Below the pieces are notes generated by a model. It searched no databases. It was given only the letters and a program-made list of their open reading frames with translations, and had not been told where the DNA came from. A stretch of DNA of 64,000 nt, taken from contig NZ_BJWG01000003.1 in assembly GCF_007990245.1 (NCBI RefSeq), positions 186,001-250,000 on the forward strand, read 5' to 3'. The position numbers and the translations under genes are program-made. Shown here piece by piece: positions 17,607 through 31,764 of this stretch; positions within the stretch are counted from its first letter, which is position 1, and every line of letters begins with the position of its first letter. Origin of the DNA: Cellulomonas composti. GTDB taxonomy: Bacteria; Actinomycetota; Actinomycetes; Actinomycetales; Cellulomonadaceae.

Positions 17607-19205
17607 TCAGCGACCCAGGAACTTGTCGAAGCCCGCGGGCAGCTCGAGCGCGGCCGGGTCGATCTCGGCCGGCGGCTGCTGACCGAGACCGAATGCTGAT
17701 CCCGTCGGCGCCTTGGGGGCCGGCCGGCCCTCGACGACCGCGCGCTCCTGCTCGGCGCGCTTGGCCGGGTTGCCGGACTTGCCGCGGACCTTGCGCGCGG
17801 GTGCCGCCGTGCGGCCACGCGACTTGCGACCCATCCCGGGCATGTTGCCCATGCCGGGCATGGCGCCGGGCATGCCGCCCGACTTCGCCATCTGCTTCAT
17901 CATCTTCTGCGCGGCGTCGAACCGCTCCAGCAGCTGGTTGACGTCGGTCGTCGTCGTGCCCGAGCCCTTCGCGATGCGCGAGCGCCGGGAGCCGTTGATC
18001 ATCTTGGGGTCGTCGCGCTCGGCGGGAGTCATCGAGTGGATGATCGCCTCGATGCGGTCGACCTCGCGCTCGTCGAAGTTGTCGAGCGCCTCACGCATCT
18101 GCGCCATGCCCGGGAGCATCCCGAACATCTTCTTGATCGAGCCCATCTTGCGCAGCTGCTGCATCTGCGAGAGGAAGTCCGCGAGCGTGAAGCCCTCGCC
18201 GCTCGCGAGCTTGCCGGCCATCTGCTCGGCCTGCTCGGCGTCGAACGCCTTCTCCGCCTGCTCGATGAGCGAGAGCACGTCGCCCATGTCGAGGATGCGC
18301 GAGGCCATGCGGTCCGGGTGGAACACCTCGAAGTCGGTGAGCTTCTCACCGGTGCTCGCGTACAGGATCGGCCGCCCGGTGACCGACGCGACCGACAGGG
18401 CCGCACCGCCGCGCGCGTCGCCGTCGAGCTTGGACAGCACGACGCCGGTGAACCCGACGCCGTCCGCGAAGGCCTGCGCGGTGGTGACCGCGTCCTGGCC
18501 GATCATCGCGTCGATCACGAACAGGATCTCGTCCGGTTCGACGGCGTCGCGGATGTCCGCGGCCTGCGCCATGAGCTCCGAGTCCACGCCGAGGCGGCCC
18601 GCGGTGTCGACGATCAGGACGTCGTGCTGGCGCGCACGGGCGGTCTCGAGGCCGGCGCGGGCGACCGCGACGGGATCGGCCCCGGCCGGCATGACGTCGT
18701 CGGAACCCTGGTTGCCCGGGTGCGGCGCGAACACCGGCACGCCGGCACGCTCGCCGACGACCTGCAGCTGCGTCACGGCGTTCGGGCGCTGCAGGTCCGC
18801 GGCGACGAGCAGCGGCGTGTGGCCCTGGCTCTTGAGGTGCAGCGCGAGCTTGCCCGCGAGCGTCGTCTTGCCCGCACCCTGCAGACCCGCGAGCAGCACG
18901 ACGGTCGGCGGGTTCTTCGCGAGGCGCAGCGTGCGCGTCTCGCCGCCGAGGATCCCGACGAGCTCCTCGTTGACGATCTTGACGACCTGCTGCGCCGGGT
19001 TCAGCGCGCCCGAGACCTCGGCGGACAGCGCCCGCTCGCGGACCTTGCCGGTGAACTCGCGCACCACCGGGACGGCGACGTCGGCGTCGAGCAGCGCCCG
19101 GCGGATCTCGCGCACCGTGGCGTCGATGTCCGCCTCGGAGAGCCGACCCTTGGTGCGCAGGTTCTTGAAGGTCGACGTCAGCCGGTCGGACAGGGTGGCG
19201 AACAC
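17607..19205 (-). CDS. ffh: Signal recognition particle protein Ffh
   Basis: SRP GTPase that delivers membrane proteins with FtsY and 4.5S RNA. 532 residues from GTG 19205 (VFATLSDRLTSTFKNL). N domain 1-90; G1 loop GLQGAGKTT at 108-116; DTAGRLGVD (G3); TKLDG-type motif as LSKLDGDARGGAAL; M domain with Met-rich segments (KKMFGMLPGMAQM, then GMPGAMPGMGNMPGMG) for signal binding. A basic/Pro tail of about 70 residues extends beyond the usual end. Confidence 0.96.
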   Translation of the reverse strand: MFATLSDRLTSTFKNLRTKGRLSEADIDATVREIRRALLDADVAVPVVREFTGKVRERALSAEVSGALNPAQQVVKIVNEELVGILGGETRTLRLAKNPPTVVLLAGLQGAGKTTLAGKLALHLKSQGHTPLLVAADLQRPNAVTQLQVVGERAGVPVFAPHPGNQGSDDVMPAGADPVAVARAGLETARARQHDVLIVDTAGRLGVDSELMAQAADIRDAVEPDEILFVIDAMIGQDAVTTAQAFADGVGFTGVVLSKLDGDARGGAALSVASVTGRPILYASTGEKLTDFEVFHPDRMASRILDMGDVLSLIEQAEKAFDAEQAEQMAGKLASGEGFTLADFLSQMQQLRKMGSIKKMFGMLPGMAQMREALDNFDEREVDRIEAIIHSMTPAERDDPKMINGSRRSRIAKGSGTTTTDVNQLLERFDAAQKMMKQMAKSGGMPGAMPGMGNMPGMGRKSRGRTAAPARKVRGKSGNPAKRAEQERAVVEGRPAPKAPTGSAFGLGQQPPAEIDPAALELPAGFDKFLGR

Positions 19206-19230
19206 GTGGCAGGTCCTGCTCTGCTCGGGG

Positions 19231-21051
19231 TCAGGGACGTCCCAGGGTACCCGGGCGCTCGTCGGGTACGCCCCCGGCGAGCCGCTCACGCGCCCGTTCG
19301 ACGAGCGAGTCGACGATCGTCGCGCGCCACCGGCTCCAGGCGGCCGGTCCGGCCGCGACCGCGTCCGCCTCGCTCAGCACGCGCAGCGCGTCGAGCAGGT
19401 CGACCCGGTGGTCCACCGCGTCCAGCACCCGGTCGACGGTCGCGGGGTCGTCGGGATCGGCGCTCGTGACGAGCTCGACGAGCGTGAGGTGCTCGCGGAC
19501 CAGGCGCGTGACGTCGGCCGCGACGTTCTCGTCGAACCCCATCCGCGTGACGATCGGCCCGACGAGCCGCGCGCCCTCGACCGAGTGGTCGCCCGCACCG
19601 GCGCGCTTGCCGATGTCGTGCAGGATCGCCGCGAGCAGGACCGTCTCCCCGAGCGCCGCCGCACGCCGGTCGGCGGCCACGTTCGCGACGGTCTCGACGA
19701 GGTGGCGGTCCACGGTGTGCCGGTGCACGGGCGAGCGCTGCGGCCTGTTGCGGACCGCGGCCCACTCGGGGATCCACGTCGTGACGACGCCCGCGAGGTC
19801 GAGCGCCTCCCAGATCGGCGTCTGCGCGTGGCCGGAGGCGAGCAGCTGGAGCAGGTGCGTGCGGGCCGCCTTCGGCCACGGCACGGGCAGCGGCGGCGTC
19901 GCCGTGAGGTGCGCGACGGAGATCGGCGAGAGCTGCAGACCCGTGCGGGCCGCGGTCGCGGCCGCGCGCAGCGAGAGCAACGGGTCGTGCTCGGGCTGGG
20001 CGTCCGCGGCGAGCACGATCTCGTCGTCGTGCTGCACGAGACCCTCGGCGATGGGCCGCAGGCGCGGCGGCTGGCGACGTCCGCGCACGATGCGCGGGCT
20101 GCGCGCGGGCCGCTCGAGCGCCTGGCGGGCGTTGCGCGCGGTGGTGTCGAGCGCGTACGAGATGACGCGCGCCGACTCCGCGATGCTCGCGAGCAGGTCG
20201 TCGCGGTCGTCGAACCCGACGAGCTCGGCGACCTCGTCCTGGTCGGCGAGGAGCAGGCGGTTGGTGTGCCGACGCGTCGCCACCTGGACGGCGTCGCGCA
20301 CGTCGAGCAGGTGCGTGTAGGCGGAGTCGACCGCGCCGTGCGGGCGGTCGGTGAGCCACGTGGCCGCGAGCGCCGAGAGCACCACGGCGTCACGGATGCC
20401 GCCGCGCGCCTCCTTGAGCTCGGGCTCGATGAGGTAGGCGAGCTCACCGTGCCGCTCGGCGCGCTGCCGGGTCGAGGCGAGCAGCTCGGGCAGGCGGCGC
20501 CGGGCAGCCGCACGCCAGTCCTCCAGCAGGGCGGACGTGGCGCGCGCGACCACCACCGGGTCGCCCGCGACGTGCTGCAGCTCGAGCAGCCCCACGGCGG
20601 CGGGCAGGTCCTTGGACGCGACCTGGCGGCACTGCGCGAGCGAACGCACCGAGTGGTCCAGGTCGACCCCGGCGTCCCAGATCGGGTACCAGAGCTTCTG
20701 CGCGAGCGCCTGCAGCTCCTCGGCGGAGCGACTGCGGCCCTCGTGCACGAGCAGCAGGTCGAGGTCGGAGACCGGGCTCGCGTCGCCGCGACCCACGGAC
20801 CCCACGGCTCCGAGCGCGACGCCCGTCATGTCGGCGCCGTCGGTCGCCTGCTCCCACAGCTCGCCGAGCCGGCGCAGCACGAGCTCGACCACGGCGACAC
20901 GGCGGGCGACGCCGTCGGTGCCGGGGCCCGTCATCGCGGTCGCGAGGCTGAGCCTCTCGACACGCAGGTCCCGCACCCCGAGGGGGCGCGGGACCTGCGT
21001 CGAGTGCTCGTCCCCGGCCGCGTCCCCCATGGGCGGCCGATGGTCGGACAC
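19231..21051 (-). CDS. glnD: PII uridylyl/adenylyltransferase GlnD, lacking the C-terminal ACT domains
   Basis: Modifies PII according to nitrogen status. 606 residues from GTG 21051, 4 nt after glnB. The nucleotidyltransferase domain has GSVGRGD (84-90) and SDLD (95-98); the HD (de-modifying) domain has HRHTVDRHL and ILHDIG (about 476-481). E. coli and Streptomyces GlnD are longer (roughly 800-900) because two ACT domains follow the HD domain and sense glutamine. Here the reading frame stops about 125 residues after the HD motif, and ffh starts 25 bp further on, so there is no room for ACT domains. The start has no clear Shine-Dalgarno site; ATG 21030 is an alternative. Confidence 0.9.
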   Translation of the reverse strand: MSDHRPPMGDAAGDEHSTQVPRPLGVRDLRVERLSLATAMTGPGTDGVARRVAVVELVLRRLGELWEQATDGADMTGVALGAVGSVGRGDASPVSDLDLLLVHEGRSRSAEELQALAQKLWYPIWDAGVDLDHSVRSLAQCRQVASKDLPAAVGLLELQHVAGDPVVVARATSALLEDWRAAARRRLPELLASTRQRAERHGELAYLIEPELKEARGGIRDAVVLSALAATWLTDRPHGAVDSAYTHLLDVRDAVQVATRRHTNRLLLADQDEVAELVGFDDRDDLLASIAESARVISYALDTTARNARQALERPARSPRIVRGRRQPPRLRPIAEGLVQHDDEIVLAADAQPEHDPLLSLRAAATAARTGLQLSPISVAHLTATPPLPVPWPKAARTHLLQLLASGHAQTPIWEALDLAGVVTTWIPEWAAVRNRPQRSPVHRHTVDRHLVETVANVAADRRAAALGETVLLAAILHDIGKRAGAGDHSVEGARLVGPIVTRMGFDENVAADVTRLVREHLTLVELVTSADPDDPATVDRVLDAVDHRVDLLDALRVLSEADAVAAGPAAWSRWRATIVDSLVERARERLAGGVPDERPGTLGRP

Positions 21052-21055
21052 GGTG

Positions 21056-22704
<1,649 letters not shown>

Positions 22705-22787
22705 AGAGATCGCCTCTCCCCTCGCCAGCCGGGCGGCCGGTCGCGGACAACGTTCGGGGAAGGGCATTTCGCCGGGTCGCAGCGTGG

Positions 22788-22834
22788 GTTTCTGCCGTGT
22801 GACAAGGTGCCCGCGCGTGTAAACGTTCGGTTTC
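22788..22834 (-). promoter_or_regulatory. Two GlnR-like boxes upstream of amtB
   Basis: On the coding strand GTCAC-ACGGCA-GAAAC (22803 to 22788) matches exactly the actinobacterial GlnR consensus gTnAC-n6-GaAAC. A second box GAAAC-CGAACG-TTTAC (22834 to 22819) keeps the AC-n9-AC core. Centres are 31 bp apart, about three helical turns, and lie roughly 90-120 bp before the amtB start. This predicts activation under nitrogen limitation. No clear -10 was identified. Confidence 0.72.
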
Positions 22835-22902
22835 CAGGTGGGCATTCGTCCGACTCGTGGGACGGCGCGCCACCGCAGCACCGCGACGCGGTGCCGGCCG
22901 GG

Positions 22903-24180
22903 CTAATGGAGCAGGCCGTCGACGAACGCCTCGGGGTCGAACGGCGCCAGGTCGTCGGGCCCCTCGCCGAGCCCGACGAGCTTGACGGGCACGCCCAGCT
23001 CGCGCTGCACGGCCACGACGATGCCGCCCTTGGCCGTGCCGTCGAGCTTGGTCAGGACGATGCCGGTGACGCCGGCGACCTCACCGAACACCCGTGCCTG
23101 GTTCAGTCCGTTCTGGCCCGTGGTCGCATCCAGCACGAGGAGCACCTCGGTCAGCGGGGCCTCCTTGCCGATCACGCGCGTGATCTTGCCCAGCTCGTCC
23201 ATCAGGCCGGCCTTGTTCTGCAGCCGTCCGGCGGTGTCCACGACGACGACGTCGACGCCGGCCGCCTTGCCGGTGCGCACCGCGTCGAACGCGACCGACG
23301 CCGGGTCGGCGCCGTCGCGGTCGGCGCGCACGGTGGGCACGCCGACGCGTGAGCCCCAGGTCTCGAGCTGGTCGGCCGCGGCGGCACGGAACGTGTCCGC
23401 GGCGCCCAGGACGACCGAACGGCCCTCGGCGACGAGCAGGCGTGCGAGCTTGCCGATCGTCGTCGTCTTTCCGGTGCCGTTGACACCCACGACCAGAAGG
23501 ACCGCGGGCGTGACGGTGCCGTCCTCCCCCGTGGTCGGCGCGGTCGCGAGCTCGCGGTCGAGCGCCGGGTCGACGAGCGCGAGGAGCTGCTCACGCAGGA
23601 GCGTGCGCACCTGAGCAGGGTCCTGGAGACCCTCGACACGAACGCGTACGCGCAGGGCGTCGATGAGCTCACCGGTCGGTCCGGGGCCGACGTCGGCCAG
23701 CAGGAGCGTCTCCTCGAGCTCGTCCCAGTCGTCCTCGGACAGGTGGTCGCGCGAGAGCACCGCGAGCAGCCGGGCGCCGAGCGGCGAACCCGACCGGGCC
23801 AGCCTGTCGCGCAGACGCGCGAGCCGGCCCGTCGCGGGGGCGGGGACCTCGAGCTCCGCCGCCTCGGGCGCGGTCTCGACCTCGGGCGCGCCGGCCTGCT
23901 CGGGCACCGCGACCGCCTCGGGCGCCGCGGCGTCGGGCGGGGCGCCCGGCTGAGTGGGCAGTCCGGCGCCCGGCGCGACGCCCGGCGCGGCGGTCCCGTC
24001 ACCCTCGTCGGCGGCGGGTCCGGCCTGCTGCGGCACCTCGTCGACGGTGCTCGTCGGCGGGCTCGTCGGGGGTGCGCTCTCGTCGTCACGACGGCGACGG
24101 ACGACGAGCGAGACGAGGGCGACCGCGACCGCGATCGGGATCCCCGCAGCGAGCAGGACGGGAAGAAGGTCCGGGTTCAC
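22903..24180 (-). CDS. ftsY: Signal recognition particle receptor FtsY
   Basis: 425 residues from GTG 24180. One N-terminal membrane helix (about 7-27), an acidic Ala/Pro/Glu-rich linker (35-115), then the NG domain: G1 GVNGTGKTT at 232-240, GAADTFRAAA, VDTAGRLQNK, TKLDGTAKGG. The C-terminal GEGPDDLAPFDPEAFVDGLL is diagnostic. A membrane-anchored form is usual for actinobacteria. Confidence 0.96.
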   Translation of the reverse strand: MNPDLLPVLLAAGIPIAVAVALVSLVVRRRRDDESAPPTSPPTSTVDEVPQQAGPAADEGDGTAAPGVAPGAGLPTQPGAPPDAAAPEAVAVPEQAGAPEVETAPEAAELEVPAPATGRLARLRDRLARSGSPLGARLLAVLSRDHLSEDDWDELEETLLLADVGPGPTGELIDALRVRVRVEGLQDPAQVRTLLREQLLALVDPALDRELATAPTTGEDGTVTPAVLLVVGVNGTGKTTTIGKLARLLVAEGRSVVLGAADTFRAAAADQLETWGSRVGVPTVRADRDGADPASVAFDAVRTGKAAGVDVVVVDTAGRLQNKAGLMDELGKITRVIGKEAPLTEVLLVLDATTGQNGLNQARVFGEVAGVTGIVLTKLDGTAKGGIVVAVQRELGVPVKLVGLGEGPDDLAPFDPEAFVDGLLH

Positions 24181-24201
24181 GGGACCAGTCTGTCAGTCGA
24201 C

Positions 24202-24555
24202 TCAGGCGGACTTGTGGCCGGGCAGCGCCCGCGCCGCCTTGCGACCCGCGCTGCGCAGCCCCTCCGAGAGGTCGTCGGCCTGCAGGTACGGCTCGCCGTC
24301 GTCGGCGGTCGCGCGCAGGAAGTCGGCGAGCGAGAGGTCGACCGGCTCCGCCTCGGCGGCTGCGGCGGCGGCCACCTGGTCGGGAGCGGGGTTCCGACGT
24401 CCGGTCAGGCCACGTCGGAACGTGGTCCACAGCGAGTCCTCGCCCGCGACGTCTCCCGCCGTGGTGCCCCCGGACCGCGCCGAGAACACGCTCGCGAGCA
24501 CCAGCACTGCGGCTGCGACGAGCAGGGCGACGAAGATCCCGATGACGACTGGCAC
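24202..24555 (-). CDS. Small single-pass membrane protein, function unknown
   Basis: 117 residues from GTG 24555 with GAGGA seven bases upstream. One N-terminal membrane helix (VVIGIFVALLVAAAVLVLAS), then a soluble part with SLWTTFRRGLTGRR and DLSLADFLRATADDGEPYLQ. No domain recognised. It lies 21 nt before ftsY and 119 nt after smc, so it may be co-transcribed with ftsY. A longer in-frame reading starts at 24636 but lacks support. Confidence 0.7.
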   Translation of the reverse strand: MPVVIGIFVALLVAAAVLVLASVFSARSGGTTAGDVAGEDSLWTTFRRGLTGRRNPAPDQVAAAAAAEAEPVDLSLADFLRATADDGEPYLQADDLSEGLRSAGRKAARALPGHKSA

Positions 24556-24674
24556 GCCTTCATCCTCGCCTCCGGTCCGCCCGATGTCGCGTGGCGTGCA
24601 GACTCGGGCGGCTTTCGCCACACAATCTTCACGCACCGGCGCTCGAGCCGGGCACGACGGCGGGCCGGGTGCGG

Positions 24675-27600
24675 TCAGGCCGTCGCGTCCTCGCGCATCC
24701 GCTGGCTGACGACCGTCGTGACCCCGTCGCCGCGCATCGTCACGCCGTACAGCGCGTCGGCGATCTCCATCGTGCGCTTCTGGTGCGTCACGACGATGAG
24801 CTGCGAATCGTCCTGCAGCTCGCGGAAGATCTCCAGGAGGCGGCCGAGGTTGGCGTCGTCGAGCGCGGCCTCGACCTCGTCCATCACGTAGAACGGCGAC
24901 GGGCGCGCCTTGAAGATCGCGACGAGCAGCGCGACCGCCGTCAGCGAGCGCTCGCCGCCCGAGAGCAGCGAGAGCCGCTTGACCTTCTTGCCGGCCGGGC
25001 GCGCCTCGACCTCGATGCCGGTCGTGAGCATGTTGTCGGGGTCGGTGAGCACCAGCCGGCCCTCGCCGCCGGGGAACAGTCGCGGGAAGACGACGTCGAA
25101 CGCCGCGGCCGTGTCGCGGTACGCCTCCGCGAACACCTGCTCGACGCGCTCGTCGATCTCCTTGACGATCTCGAGGAGGTCGGCGCGCGACTTCTTGAGG
25201 TCGGCGAGCTGGTCGACGAGGAACTTGTGCCGCTCCTCGAGCGCCGCGAACTCCTCGAGCGCGAGCGGGTTGACCCGGCCCAGCAGGGACAGCGCCCGCT
25301 CGGCCGCGCGCAGCCGCTTCTCCTGCTGCTCGCGCACGTAGGGCACGTGCGTCGGCGCCTCCGGGTCCGGCTCGGTGCCCGGTGGCACGACGACGGGCAC
25401 GTCCCGGTCGGGTCCGAACTCGTCGAGCAGGACCGCGGGGTCCAGGCCGAGCTCCTCGATCGCGCGCGACTCGAGCTGCTCGATGCGCAGCTTCTGCTGC
25501 GTACGGGCCACCTCGTCACGGTGCGCGGCATCGGTGAGCCGCGCGAGCTCGGCCGCCGCCGTCTCGGCCTGCGCCCGAGCCGTGACGAGCTGCTGCTCGC
25601 GCTCGGTCCGGGCGGCCTCGGCCGCCGCACGCTCGTCGGCCGCCTGCAGCAACGAGGCCTCGAGCACGACGAGCGCGCGCGTCGCACCCTCGCGCACCGC
25701 GGCGGCGACCGCGCACTGACGCACCCGTTCGCGCTCGCGCGCCGCAGCCCGCTCACGGGCCGCCCGCTCGGACTGTGCGGCGCGTTCGAGCGACTCGGCA
25801 CGGCCGGACAGCGCGCGGGCCCGCTCCTCGAGCGTGCGCAGCGTCAGGCGGGCCTCGGTCTCGCGCGTGCGCGCGGCCGTGGCGCCCTCGGCGAGCCGGT
25901 CGCGTCGTCGTGCGCCGTCGGCGATCGTCGCCTCGCTCTGCGCGGGTTCGACCTCCGCGGCCGCGAGCCGTTCGGTGAGCTCGGCGAGCTGCACGGAGTC
26001 GTCCTCGAGCGTGCGCGACGCGGCGTCGAGCGAGGCCTGCAGCCGCTCCGCCTCGGCGCGCGCGGCGCGCGCGGTCGATCCGAGGTGACCGAGCTGTTCG
26101 GCGACGGCGGCCATCGCGGCGTCGGACTCGTTGAGGCGTTCGAGCGTCGCGTCGTGCGCGGACCGGGCGTCGGCACGGGCCTGCGTCGCGGTCGCGAGCT
26201 CGAAGCGCAGCCGCTCGCCGTCCGCGGTCGCCTCGGCCGCGCGCTGGCGCGCCTGGTCGAGCGCGGCCTGCAGGTGCAGCGCGCTGGGCGCGGTCGCGGA
26301 CCCGCCCGACGCGCGGTGCCGGGACAGCACGTCGCCCGTGCGGGTCGCGACGACGACGTCGGGGTGCGCCGCGAGCGTCGCGCGCGCGATCGCCAGGTCG
26401 TCGACGACGACGACGTCGCCGAGCAGTGCCAGCACCGCGGGCCGCACGTGCTCGGGCGCCCGCACCAGGTCGACCGCCCGGTCGACGCCCGGCGGCAGGT
26501 CCGGGGCCGTCGCACGGCCGGGACCGTCCGGACCGCCGACGAGCAGCGTCGTGCGGCCCGCGTCCTGCAGGCGCAGGTACCGGATCGCGTCGACGGCGGC
26601 GTCCACGGACTCGACGGCCACCGCGTCGGCGAGCGCGCCGAGGGCCGCGACGATCGCGTCCTCGTCGCGCGGGTCGACCGACAGCAGCGCGGCGACCGAG
26701 CCGATCGTGCCGGTCAGCCCGTCGGCCGCGAGCAGGGCACCGGCGCCGTCCTTGCGGGTCAGGCTCAGCTCGAGCGTCTCGGCACGCGAGGTCTGCGCGG
26801 CACGTTCGTGCTCGGCGGCGGCGAGGCCTTCGCTGAGCTCCGCGACGCGGGCCGTGGCGGACTCGAGCGCCTCGACCGCGGCCTCGTGCTCGGCGTCCAG
26901 GCCCTCCTCGCCCTCCTCGGCGCCGGCGACCTGCGACTCGAGCGCCGCGAACTGCGCGTTGGCGGCCAGCCCGCGCCGCTCGGCGGCGGCGAGCGCCTCA
27001 CTCAGCCGCCCGAGCTCGGCCTGCGTCGCCTCGACACGGCTGCGCCGGGCCGCGACCTGGCCCGCGAGCCGCGCGACGCCCTCGCGCCGGTCGGCGGCAC
27101 CGCGCAGCGCGGTCGCGAGCTCCTTCTCGGCGTCGCCCGCCTCCTGCTCGGCGGCCTGTCGCGCCGTCACGGCACCCTCGAGTGCGGCCCGCGCGACGTC
27201 GACCTCCGCGGCGAGCTCCGTCTCGGCCTGGCGCACGCGTTCGGCCTGCGCCGCCAGGTCGTCGGGGTCGCGTCCGTCACCGCGCTCGGGCGCCGCGGAA
27301 CCCAGCAGGCGCACGCGGTCGGCCGCGAGCGACGCCGTGCCCCGCAGGCGTTCGCGCAGCGAGGAGAGCCGGTACCAGACCTCGCTGACCTCGGACAGCG
27401 CGGGTGCGGCCTGAGCCGCCTCACGCTCGAGCGCGACGAGCCGGCCCCGCGTCTGCGCGAGCCCGTCCTCGACGCGGGCGCGCTCGGCCAGCAACGCGGT
27501 CTCGTCGGCGATCTCCTGCTCGAGCGTGGACGAGAGCTGCGCGAGGTCGTCGGCCAGGAGGCGCGCACGCGCGTCGCGCAGGTCCGCCTGCACGACCGCG

Positions 27601-28244
27601 GCCTTGCGCGCGACCTCGGCCTGACGGCCGAGCGGGCCGAGCTGGCGGCGGATCTCTGCGGTCAGGTCGCCCAGGCGCGTGAGGTTCGCCTGCATCGCCT
27701 CGAGCTTGCGGAGCGCCTTCTCCTTGCGCTTGCGGTGCTTGAGGACGCCTGCGGCCTCCTCGATGAACCCGCGGCGCTCCTCGGGCGTCGCGCGCAGCAC
27801 CGCGTCGAGCTGCCCCTGCCCGACGATCACGTGCATCTCGCGGCCCAGACCCGAGTCCGAGAGCAGGTCCTGGATGTCGAGCAGCCGGCACGACTGCCCG
27901 TTGATCGCGTACTCCGAACCGCCGTTGCGGAACAGCGTGCGGCTGATCGTCACCTCGGTGTACTCGATCGGCAGCGCGCCGTCCGTGTTGTCGATCGTCA
28001 GCGCGACCTCGGCGCGGCCCAGCGGCGGGCGGCCGGACGTGCCGGCGAAGATGACGTCCTCCATCTTGCCGCCGCGCAGCGACTTGGCGCCCTGCTCCCC
28101 CATGACCCACGCGAGCGCGTCGACGACGTTCGACTTGCCCGAGCCGTTGGGGCCGACGACGCACGTGATCCCCGGCTCGAAGCTCAGCGTCGTCGCCGAG
28201 GCGAACGACTTGAACCCGCGCAGGGTCAGCGTCTTGAGGTGCAC
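24675..28244 (-). CDS. smc: Chromosome segregation ATPase SMC
   Basis: 1189 residues, full length for a bacterial SMC. Walker A GPNGSGKSN at 31-39, two long coiled coils rich in A/E/R, a hinge around 500-640 (VDRAVDLVRAPEHVRPAVLA), the ABC signature LSGGERSLTA and Walker B FYVMDEVEAALDD near the end. Forms the condensin ring with ScpA/ScpB, which are not in the window. GTG start; a -10 element seven bases upstream suggests a leaderless mRNA. Confidence 0.97.
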   Translation of the reverse strand: MHLKTLTLRGFKSFASATTLSFEPGITCVVGPNGSGKSNVVDALAWVMGEQGAKSLRGGKMEDVIFAGTSGRPPLGRAEVALTIDNTDGALPIEYTEVTISRTLFRNGGSEYAINGQSCRLLDIQDLLSDSGLGREMHVIVGQGQLDAVLRATPEERRGFIEEAAGVLKHRKRKEKALRKLEAMQANLTRLGDLTAEIRRQLGPLGRQAEVARKAAVVQADLRDARARLLADDLAQLSSTLEQEIADETALLAERARVEDGLAQTRGRLVALEREAAQAAPALSEVSEVWYRLSSLRERLRGTASLAADRVRLLGSAAPERGDGRDPDDLAAQAERVRQAETELAAEVDVARAALEGAVTARQAAEQEAGDAEKELATALRGAADRREGVARLAGQVAARRSRVEATQAELGRLSEALAAAERRGLAANAQFAALESQVAGAEEGEEGLDAEHEAAVEALESATARVAELSEGLAAAEHERAAQTSRAETLELSLTRKDGAGALLAADGLTGTIGSVAALLSVDPRDEDAIVAALGALADAVAVESVDAAVDAIRYLRLQDAGRTTLLVGGPDGPGRATAPDLPPGVDRAVDLVRAPEHVRPAVLALLGDVVVVDDLAIARATLAAHPDVVVATRTGDVLSRHRASGGSATAPSALHLQAALDQARQRAAEATADGERLRFELATATQARADARSAHDATLERLNESDAAMAAVAEQLGHLGSTARAARAEAERLQASLDAASRTLEDDSVQLAELTERLAAAEVEPAQSEATIADGARRRDRLAEGATAARTRETEARLTLRTLEERARALSGRAESLERAAQSERAARERAAARERERVRQCAVAAAVREGATRALVVLEASLLQAADERAAAEAARTEREQQLVTARAQAETAAAELARLTDAAHRDEVARTQQKLRIEQLESRAIEELGLDPAVLLDEFGPDRDVPVVVPPGTEPDPEAPTHVPYVREQQEKRLRAAERALSLLGRVNPLALEEFAALEERHKFLVDQLADLKKSRADLLEIVKEIDERVEQVFAEAYRDTAAAFDVVFPRLFPGGEGRLVLTDPDNMLTTGIEVEARPAGKKVKRLSLLSGGERSLTAVALLVAIFKARPSPFYVMDEVEAALDDANLGRLLEIFRELQDDSQLIVVTHQKRTMEIADALYGVTMRGDGVTTVVSQRMREDATA

Positions 28245-28251
28245 GGCGGTG

Positions 28252-28257
28252 AGTCTA
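28252..28257 (-). promoter_or_regulatory. -10 element of smc
   Basis: TAGACT on the minus strand, with 7 nt to the smc GTG; transcription would begin at or next to the start codon. No Shine-Dalgarno site precedes the GTG, in line with leaderless translation. No strong -35. Confidence 0.5.
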
Positions 28258-28284
28258 GGGCGACGGTGTGCCCGGCGACGTCGT

Positions 28285-28719
28285 TCAGAGCGACGGGAAC
28301 CAGAGCGCGATCTCGCGCGCGGCCGACTCGGGCGAGTCCGAGCCGTGCACGATGTTCTCGATCACCTTGCGACCCCAGTCACGTGCGAGGTCGCCGCGGA
28401 TCGTTCCGGGCGCCGCCGTCGTCGGGTCCGTGGCCCCCGCGAGAGAGCGGAAGCCCTCGATCGCACGGTGGCCCTCGACGACGACCGCCGCGACGGGACC
28501 GGAGCTCATGAACTCGATCAGGGGCCCGAGGAACGGCTTGCCCGCGTGCTCGGCGTAGTGCTCCGCGAGCAGGTCCGCATCCGCCGTGCGCAGCTCGAGC
28601 GCGACGAGCGTGTAGCCCTTGGCCTCGATGCGACGGAGCACCTCGCCGACGAGTCCGCGGGCGACGCCGTCGGGCTTGACGAGGACGAGGGTGCGCTGGC
28701 GCGCGGGTGCGTCGGTCAT
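28285..28719 (-). CDS. ndk: Nucleoside diphosphate kinase
   Basis: 144 residues. Transfers phosphate between nucleoside tri- and diphosphates through the active-site histidine in [12 protein letters not shown]. The N-terminal [19 protein letters not shown] and [13 protein letters not shown] are typical. ATG 28719; a -10 element lies seven bases upstream. Confidence 0.97.
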   Translation of the reverse strand: MTDAPARQRTLVLVKPDGVARGLVGEVLRRIEAKGYTLVALELRTADADLLAEHYAEHAGKPFLGPLIEFMSSGPVAAVVVEGHRAIEGFRSLAGATDPTTAAPGTIRGDLARDWGRKVIENIVHGSDSPESAAREIALWFPSL

Positions 28720-28726
28720 GGTCGAA

Positions 28727-28732
28727 ACCCTA
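28727..28732 (-). promoter_or_regulatory. -10 element of ndk
   Basis: TAGGGT on the minus strand with 7 nt to the ndk ATG, again fitting a leaderless transcript separate from the DUF4233 gene upstream. Confidence 0.45.
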
Positions 28733-28761
28733 GCGGCGCGCCGACCGCGTGCGGCACGCGG

Positions 28762-31587
<2,826 letters not shown>

Positions 31588-31593
31588 CGAGCA

Positions 31594-31618
31594 AAGTTAC
31601 ACCCACTGCAATATTGCA
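31594..31618 (-). promoter_or_regulatory. Promoter and palindromic operator candidate of the tetR-MFS pair
   Basis: TAACTT (31594-31599, minus) fits a -10 with 6 nt to the GTG, so a leaderless mRNA is likely. A perfect 12-bp palindrome TGCAATATTGCA (31607-31618) sits between -10 and -35 positions and is markedly AT-rich for this genome, a good TetR operator candidate. Confidence 0.6.
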
Positions 31619-31712
31619 TCGGACGCAAGGAGTGCGACATCCGTCACACCGCACGGATCGTGACCACGCGAACCGTGAGATTCCGGACTGCTCCGGTGCG
31701 AACCGCCCCGGT

Positions 31713-31736
31713 GCGGACCGCGACAGCGCGGTCTGC
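31713..31736 (-). terminator. Hairpin downstream of dhaM
   Basis: GACCGCG (31716-31722) and CGCGGTC (31727-31733) with a 4-nt loop, extended by a few weaker pairs. It lies about 30 nt beyond the dhaM stop. The surrounding 177-bp gap also has short imperfect direct repeats (CCGGTGCG, GACAGCGCGG) and no gene. Confidence 0.6.
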
Positions 31737-31764
31737 GACAGCGCGGGTCATGCACAGCGGCCGG

